From contig JAGGNK010008337.1 of the NCBI GenBank assembly GCA_017590115.1, positions 8,733,609-8,797,608 on the forward strand: DNA of 64,000 nucleotides, in the 5' to 3' direction. The notes under the pieces are model-generated. The model worked only from the letters and a program-made list of their open reading frames with translations, had not been told where the DNA came from and made no database searches. The stretch is from Montifringilla adamsi (Eukaryota > Chordata > Aves > Passeriformes > Passeridae). The position numbers were made by a program, and so were the translations under genes. Numbering within the stretch: the stretch's first letter is position 1; every line of letters starts with the position of its first letter. Of the stretch, positions 57,607-64,000 are shown piece after piece.

Positions 57607-60249
57607 GTGGTAGGCACATGGTTTTTCCAGTGAGGTGAACAGTGGGAAGACACTGGGAGCTGGTGGAGCTGGTGTGTGGGAGCCAGGTTGGGAAGGAGAC
57701 TTGTGTAGCATGATCCTGCCTTCCACAGGAATGGAGCTGGATGGAGAGGAGCAGGGAGGAATCGTGGCATTCATAATGCCCATTGCATTTTCCTGGTGCC
57801 ATAATACAGTGTAATTTGGAGAGAGGCAGACTCAAACATGCATTACCCAGCCATCTGCTGCTGCCACTGGGATCCAAATGGAAGAATATACACATAGTGC
57901 TCAGAGTTAAACCGTGTACGATGTGTAGGCTGCATATGGTTTGCTCTTGGTGGTACAGCAAAACAGTTTGTGAAGAAGAACCTCCTGTCCTGCCCTCCCA
58001 TCCTACAGGAAGATCTCTGCTTTAAGTCTCTTCAGAGAAAAAAGAGCCAACCCCTGTGCAGCCCTTGGGGATGTGCCCTCAGCCCAGCATGTCTGCTGGC
58101 CCTGGCATGAGAGGAGCTGATTTTGAGGTGGAGACCCCTTGCAGAGGTGATGTGCGAAGGGTTTGATCAGGAGCATTAGAAACGGTGAGAAAGTGAAATA
58201 TCTGAAAATTGAAATGAGATTTGCAAGTGGTGAGAAAGGGAATCGAATTATGAGAAAAGTGTTATGTTGCCTGGTGACATGGCCTTTGTTACTGCACCTG
58301 GGCTGGGATGTGTCTCTTCAGCAGGAACCTCCTGGATGCACCTGCACACTCAGGAAACAAAAATCAGACATAAAATATAAACACAATCTGCCTTGAGAGG
58401 TGAGAGTGAGCTCCAGCAGGCATCTGAGTGCTGGGGAAAGTCATTCAGATGTTGTTCTTCACCTGAGGCACCGTGGAATTCAGCAAGGTGAGGACACCTT
58501 CCCTCCTGAAGCCAATGTCAGCAAAGGAGAGGCATTTTCAATTTGGCCTTTGCAGGCAGAAGCTCTGCTCACATGGAAGAAACAGCAGGAAATAATGTTG
58601 GTGCTTTAGGGCACCAGCTGCTGGGAGGTGCAGGGTGATCAGCCTTCCCCAACAGGCACAAGGGCTGTTCTGGAAAGTGGCATTTCCTTGCTCTTGGTGC
58701 CTTTCTGCATCCTTGGGACCACATCTCCTGCTGCCATCATCGTGGCCAAATCCTGGCTCTGTGAATGAAAGAGAAGCTTAATTGACAGAAGTGAGGCACA
58801 TCTGTGCTGTGTAACCAAACCTTTGCGCATCTTCTGTTTTCCCAGAGCATCGTGCTGGGCCGGCAGCCGTAGCACTGGGGCAGAGCTGGTGCAGCAGCAG
58901 GTACAGGCCCAGCACGGGGATTTGCCCATGTGATAGCTGGAAATTAACTCATTAAATAAAGTAATTTGCACCTTTTAATCTCAGTGATTCCTCTGTGTGG
59001 GCACCTGTATTTAGGAGAAGAGCTTATTCTGCTTCAATTAATTTTATATCAATAGAAGCTGAATAATTAAAGGTGTGAATGAAAGGCCAGGTAGCTAATT
59101 CCCTTCCCTCTGGTGCACAGGCTGCACTGAGATACCCTGGAGGAGGGAGCTCCTGGCAATGCAGATATTAGTCCAGCCAAAAGAGCCAAACAGTCCTGAG
59201 TTTCTATATGTAAATATCAACTGGGATCAACTTTTTTGATGCTGATCTCCTTGTATTGATCTTGGTTTGTACATTGGCACCAGCTGTGTGCGTGTGTCTT
59301 TGGGCAACCCAGCATTTCTGTCTGAATGCAGGCTTGGCTTTCAGGATGTTCTCCCCATCTTCAGGCAGAACCAGCAGCCATTACTGTATCTGAGAGATAA
59401 AGCAGATAAATTTGCACTTTTTTTCCTTGTTTCCAGAAGCTGTGTTTCAAGTCTGTAGGCCAGGAGTGGCTGTGTTTCACAGTTGTTTCATTGCAGTAGG
59501 ATACCACTGATAACTGGCTATTTTTGCCTCAAAATCACAGGGAACTTTTCAGAATTGTATTAATCCAATGAAAGAGTAAAAACTTTCAAAGTGTAAAAGC
59601 TGGGGACATTTCTTCTTTGAGAACAAACTAATGCTTGACCTAAAAAGTATGATATATCTCAAGTCCTGAGGCGCAGCTAAACTCCTGCCATGTGCAGAAT
59701 TTCTTCTCCTCACCCAGTAATCCTTTCCCAGTGCATCAGACAGGTACAGGAGATTAATTTGCTCAAGCTCTTAATGTTTGCTCCGTGTTTCAAGGACCCA
59801 AATTCCACAAGAGGCTGGCTTTCACTGAGGGAGGCTCTCAAGCCCCCCAGTTCATCCCAGTGTGTGCTTAAGGGCTTTTGCCATGTGGGATTTGGTTTGG
59901 CGAGAACATCTGGGGAAGCCAGCACTCGCTTTTCTGTGAGCAGGGCTGATTTCAGTCCCGTAAGGAGCACGGGGAAGTTTGATAACCCAGCAGCATGGTT
60001 CAGTGCCTTCCCTCGTGCTGCCTGGCTGTGTTCTTGCAAGGAGCCACAGTGTGATTACAAGGGCTGTTAAATGCCCTTAATATTCACGCTGTTGGAGGGA
60101 GCATTACTCCTGCCGGCTCTGCTGTCTGCTGCTGTTTGCAGTAGCATCGCATTGATGATTAAATCACCAGTGCCACAGTGAGTAGTGTGTGAAGCCCCTC
60201 CAGCCAGGAGATGCAAAGGCAGAGTTAAATCCCTCCTGTTTGTCCACTT

Positions 60250-60265
60250 TTTTTTTTTTTTTTCC
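60250..60265. repeat. Short poly-T tract
   Basis: T-rich run followed by C-rich sequence within GALNT14 intron 1; no associated element recognised. Confidence 0.7.
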
Positions 60266-61089
60266 CCCTGTCTCTTAACGACATTTTTTTAGGCAAACAA
60301 AAAGCTCAGCGGAACAGTTTGGAGCCATGAAACAAGATGGGAAATGAGCCCCTTGCAGAGAGGTTAAGAGAACAGGGCACGGGAACTGTGAGGGGAAGGA
60401 GCTGGAGGGCTCAGGGCAGCCCATGCTTGATGCAGCAGTGCTTCGCATGCTTCTTCTCCTCATCCTCTTTTCAGGCACAGATGGGAGAAGCAGCAAACTG
60501 AGTAATACATATTTGTGTGTATACACTGGTACGTACTTGGTGGTGCAGCAGAGCAAGGAATGGCAGTGCTATGATTGTGGTGTGGGGAGGTTTTGGAACT
60601 GAAGCTAGGGGTTGTTTTTTTGTGAGAGAGACCTGTTGCTTCCTAACCTCTTCTGGGTGGGGAGCTGCTCCCACTTGGTGATGGGTTTGGAGAGTGTTTG
60701 TACCCCATCATGCCTGAGCCACTGCCACAGTTCCTGTGTTCCCTTGTGTGGCACTGGGATGCAGCTAAGTCTCCAACAAAGTTGTGTGCAGCCTCAGCTG
60801 CCTCAGACAATCTTCAGTATGCCAGGTATTTGAGGGAAAAGAGCCAAAAGCAGATTCTTGGCACCCTGTTCTGCTTGTTGGGCTGCTCTGAACCCCTCTC
60901 TGTCCCCCAGGGCTGTGCTGGCGCTTCCTTGTGTGCCCTCCTGCTCAGCCGCAGGTATCTCGAGCAGGTGGCTTGTCTTGGAGGGGTCCTCACACTTCCT
61001 ATTTGGCCCAAAATGTGCAGTGTCCATCCAGCCATAAAGATTTGGATTTTCCTCATGGGGCCAGGGGCCTAGAAACTTCAGTGCTTGTT

Positions 61090-61400
61090 TGGGAGAGAAG
61101 TACGGAGCCGAGCATCCTCAGCTGCAGGGGAATGCTGGCGACTTCCCCAAGGCCGGCTCCCAGCGGCACTGCAGCAGCCCCCCTTTTCTGCACGGGCGTT
61201 GCCGGGGAGGAGGCTGGCAGCCGCACAAATGCCTTGTTTGCATGGCCTGCCCTGCCGGCGTGTGGGTGAGGAGCCCTGACAGGGTGGCCATTAGCGGGGC
61301 TGTCGGGCAATCGCTGCCGTCGGTTTGAGTTAGGCAGAGCAGGTGCCGGGGACGCCTGGCTGGGCGCCGGCAGAGCTGCGCTCAGGCTTCGCCCTGCCTC
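61090..61400. promoter_or_regulatory. CpG-enriched patch inside GALNT14 intron 1
   Basis: About 300 bp with clearly more CpG and GC than the surrounding intron (for instance GGCGTTGCCGGGG and GGGCGCCGGCAGAGC). It could be an alternative GALNT14 promoter, an enhancer or an unannotated exon. No start codon with family similarity or convincing exon was found. Confidence 0.3.
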
Positions 61401-61871
61401 CATTGATTTCTGAGCTTGTCACGCTGTTCATTAGGAGAGGGAGAGCAAACGAGGTGCTTAGCAGAAGTGCTCCAAGTCGATCCTGATGGAGTAGGTTTCT
61501 CTGCTGCCTGGTTAGGGGCAAAAAAAAAAAAACTTCTTGCCCGAGTCTCCTCCGCTCGTAGTGTTCAGCCTCAAACCTCCTGTCTTCCAGGAGTGTCTGG
61601 CAGGATCTGCCCTGGCACTGCCCTGTCCTTGCAGACTTTCTGCACTCCCTCCAAGTGCAGCAAGTTGTGCTGCTGCTGGTGCTATTGCTTGTGGGATGAT
61701 TTTGTTCCCTGTCCCTCTTGTCCTTCCAGGTTCCCACAGCTGGGTCCCGGTTGCATGCTGAGCTTGCTGTGTCTCTTTTTCATGCTGGAGCTGCATTGAT
61801 CGAGGCAGTAAATCAGCTGGCTGGTGCTGTGGATATAAATGATGGATGTAATGAACCAAGGGGGAGAAGAG

Positions 61872-61890
61872 AAAAAAAAAAAAAAAAAAA
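61872..61890. repeat. Poly-A tract, 19 bases
   Basis: Uninterrupted A run after GGGGAGAAGAG and before a GGAGGGGG stretch. No retrocopy sequence recognised upstream. Confidence 0.9.
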
Positions 61891-64000
61891 GGAGGGGGAA
61901 ACAGAAGGAAAAATTGGGAAGAAAATAGCATACTCAACAATGGATGGGCTATGAGATGAAATATCTAACTTGGCCAAGGCCCCTCAGCACAGCAGCATGG
62001 TCCTAGCAATGTCTGGAGGTGCTGGAAGAGGACCTGCTGGGGGAGGAAAAGGGGGTTCCTGTGCACGCAGAGCTGGGCTGGCACCCCACCTTGCCCCCAC
62101 ACTTGCTGACAGCAGCTAATGGATGGTGGAGATAAGGACAGAAGCTGGTATCTGCCACGTGGGCTGTGCCACAGGGCTGGATAGAGGGCACCAAATTGAG
62201 GTAAATCAGAGTCCAATTTATAGTCTTGCTGGCTACAGCTGCAGGGAAGGTTTGAGATACTATTGTTTGAATGTCTGTGCAGCTCTTAAGGTTGCAACCC
62301 CTTCATTTGCTTTCTGCCTTAGCTGGGTTTCCTTTTTTTTTTGAGTTTTAAAGTGCTTTCCTGCTGGTGAAAGGCTGAAAGCCCCCAAGGCTTAAGCCTT
62401 CTACTGGTTTCAGCAGTTTCTAGGTCTTTGAGCTGGCTGTACTCTGTCCCTGAGCTTTGGGGATGTAGAAAGAGGTTTGGAGCTGAGTCAGTGGCATCTC
62501 CACCTGTGGGTTGTTATCCAGCTGAACAGAGCCTGGCAGCTCCCCATGGGCCACAAACCAGATGTTGTGTGGCAGTGATTTAAAGTCTCCGTCATTTAGA
62601 GACAAATCAGTGATAACGAGTCTCTTTTTATAGAGAGGGACTTTGAGGCACGGGAAGATTTAATGGCAGATGCTCTGTAAAATTAGCTACTTAGCTAACT
62701 TTAGCAAAATCTTAGCCAAATTAACTAAAAATGAGCTAAATTCAGCTAAAATCATTGGAGAATTGTCAGTCTGGACGGAGGAAAAGCAGAAATTGAAAGG
62801 GAAAATGAGGTCTTAGTAGCACTGATGAAGTTGTAACACCAGTTGGTAGTTCAGGAACGTGCCCCTACCTTGGGTGTGCTGCTGAGTTTTGGGTGTCTCA
62901 TTGGGACAGATTCTGGATTGGAAGAAATTAAGGTGGATGATGGGAAATTATTTGCAGGGAGATGAGAGTAATTTTCTTGTGGACCTCACTGCTGCCAGGC
63001 TTTTGTGGCTTGAAGCACTTGATGGCTGGCAGCAGGAGGATTTGATGCCTTCATGGTCACCCTCAGCCACAGCTTTTGTAAGAGGAAAAAGAGATGGGGG
63101 GAAAAGTGTCTCATGACTCAGGATGGTATCTTGAGGGCAGAAAAATGGGGCAAAGCATCACTCCTAGGGGAGCTGTGTGTAGCTGTCAGTGCAGAGAGGT
63201 CTGCACCTTCCTGCCTTGTGTCGGAGGCAAAGTGCCTGGTTGGATGGGTCGGGAATGATTCATTTTCTGAGGCTGGGTGTGGAGAAAAAACAGGGCTATT
63301 GTAGTCTTGTGCCCTTGGAAGTGAAATACGAGGAAGGAGAGCTGAAGAAAAGCCTCTGAAGTGGCTGAAGGAGGAGGTGAAAGAGGGTAAGATGAAATCC
63401 AATTCTGTGAGCCTGGCTGTTGGCCAGGAGGATGTGGTGAACTTCTGCTGTGTGCCTCGGGATCTGTCACGACCAGGAGCACTTAGGAGCTATTTTTCCT
63501 CCAGCAGAGCTACATCTTTCTGCAGATGTTAAGTTGACAGAAACAAGACGGATTGTTGCAGAAGTACAAAGGGCTTGGATGTACATTTTTCCCTTTATCC
63601 CAATTATGTTTGAGATAGTTGTAAGCCCTATGGAAAATTATCCCTGGTAGAGGATCTGGTGATGTACTAGTGGCTTTTTGGCTTTTGGCTTTTCCCAGAG
63701 ACAACTCCAGTGGACTAACCAAGGGTGCCAGTGTTATTGGCCAGCAGTGGTGAAGCCACTCCATGGGTCCCCATCTCCTCCTCCATTAGCTAGAAAGCTT
63801 ATGGATCAGGAGGGACCTGAGTTGTGGTTTTGTGCACTGTGCATGCTCGAGCTGGCTCTTCTCTGCCCAGCTTTTTCCAGCCCTTAGAGCTGGCAGAGTC
63901 GTTTTATCAGAGTCATTTTTCCCGAGTGGTGCAGAGTCAGGAGGACACGTGCCAGGGGAAGCCGTGTGGAAGCATCCCTGCCTGCAGCAGTGGGGCTGGG

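Larger units (their letters stand above)
47817..64000 (+). other. GALNT14: GALNT14 intron 1 (5' part)
   Basis: GTAAGG donor at 47817. The remaining 16 kb shows no GALNT14 exon 2; the conserved stem motif with D-W-D-D-L-W was not found in any frame. It holds two solo LTRs, a 67-bp tandem duplication, a 16-base poly-G run, an AT-rich homeodomain-motif cluster (52019-52104) and a CpG-richer patch (about 61090-61400). A very long first intron is usual for this gene. Confidence 0.75.

Overview
The window is vertebrate nuclear DNA and almost certainly avian. It carries three fragments of CR1-type LINE and two copies of an LTR that I recognise, from memory, as a songbird-type endogenous retroviral LTR. 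Gene order is that of the EHD3 - CAPN14 - GALNT14 block of human 2p23, in mirror orientation. Passerine origin is likely but rests on the LTR family. There are no prokaryotic genes, CRISPR arrays or operons; genes are split by GT-AG introns.

Layout. (1) Positions 388-614, minus strand: first coding exon of EHD3, with its CpG-rich promoter up to about 1090; 1-387 is EHD3 intron 1. (2) 1.1-9.06 kb: divergent intergenic region with one CR1 fragment, poly-T tracts and short local duplications. (3) 9062-30744, plus strand: a complete CAPN14 (calpain-14) coding sequence. I reconstructed 21 coding exons totalling 2076 nt (691 codons plus stop), each with splice sites and consistent phase. Many exon lengths (70, 119, 86, 12, 37, 58, 65, 69, 79, 117 and 27 nt) equal those I remember for classical calpain genes. 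(4) 30.7-47.1 kb: intergenic, with possible poly(A) signals and another CR1 fragment. (5) 47.15-48.5 kb: CpG island with GALNT14 coding exon 1 (47688-47816, plus strand). (6) 47.8-64 kb: the start of a large GALNT14 intron 1 with two solo LTRs, a tandem duplication and AT-rich or GC-rich patches.

The three genes do not form a pathway. EHD3 is an endosomal membrane-remodelling ATPase, CAPN14 a calcium-dependent cysteine protease, and GALNT14 a Golgi enzyme that starts mucin-type O-glycosylation. They are linked by conserved synteny only.

I found no convincing new biological system. The points most worth a second look are in CAPN14: the residues just before the catalytic Cys are Glu-Asn instead of the calpain Gly-Asp; intron 16 has the hallmarks of a minor (U12-type) intron and interrupts an EF-hand loop; the exon 19 splice donor lies in a perfect 25-bp tandem duplication; and a 163-bp tandem duplication next to exon 4 doubles an AP-1/NF-E2-like site. 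A CTCF-like palindrome lies in intron 8.
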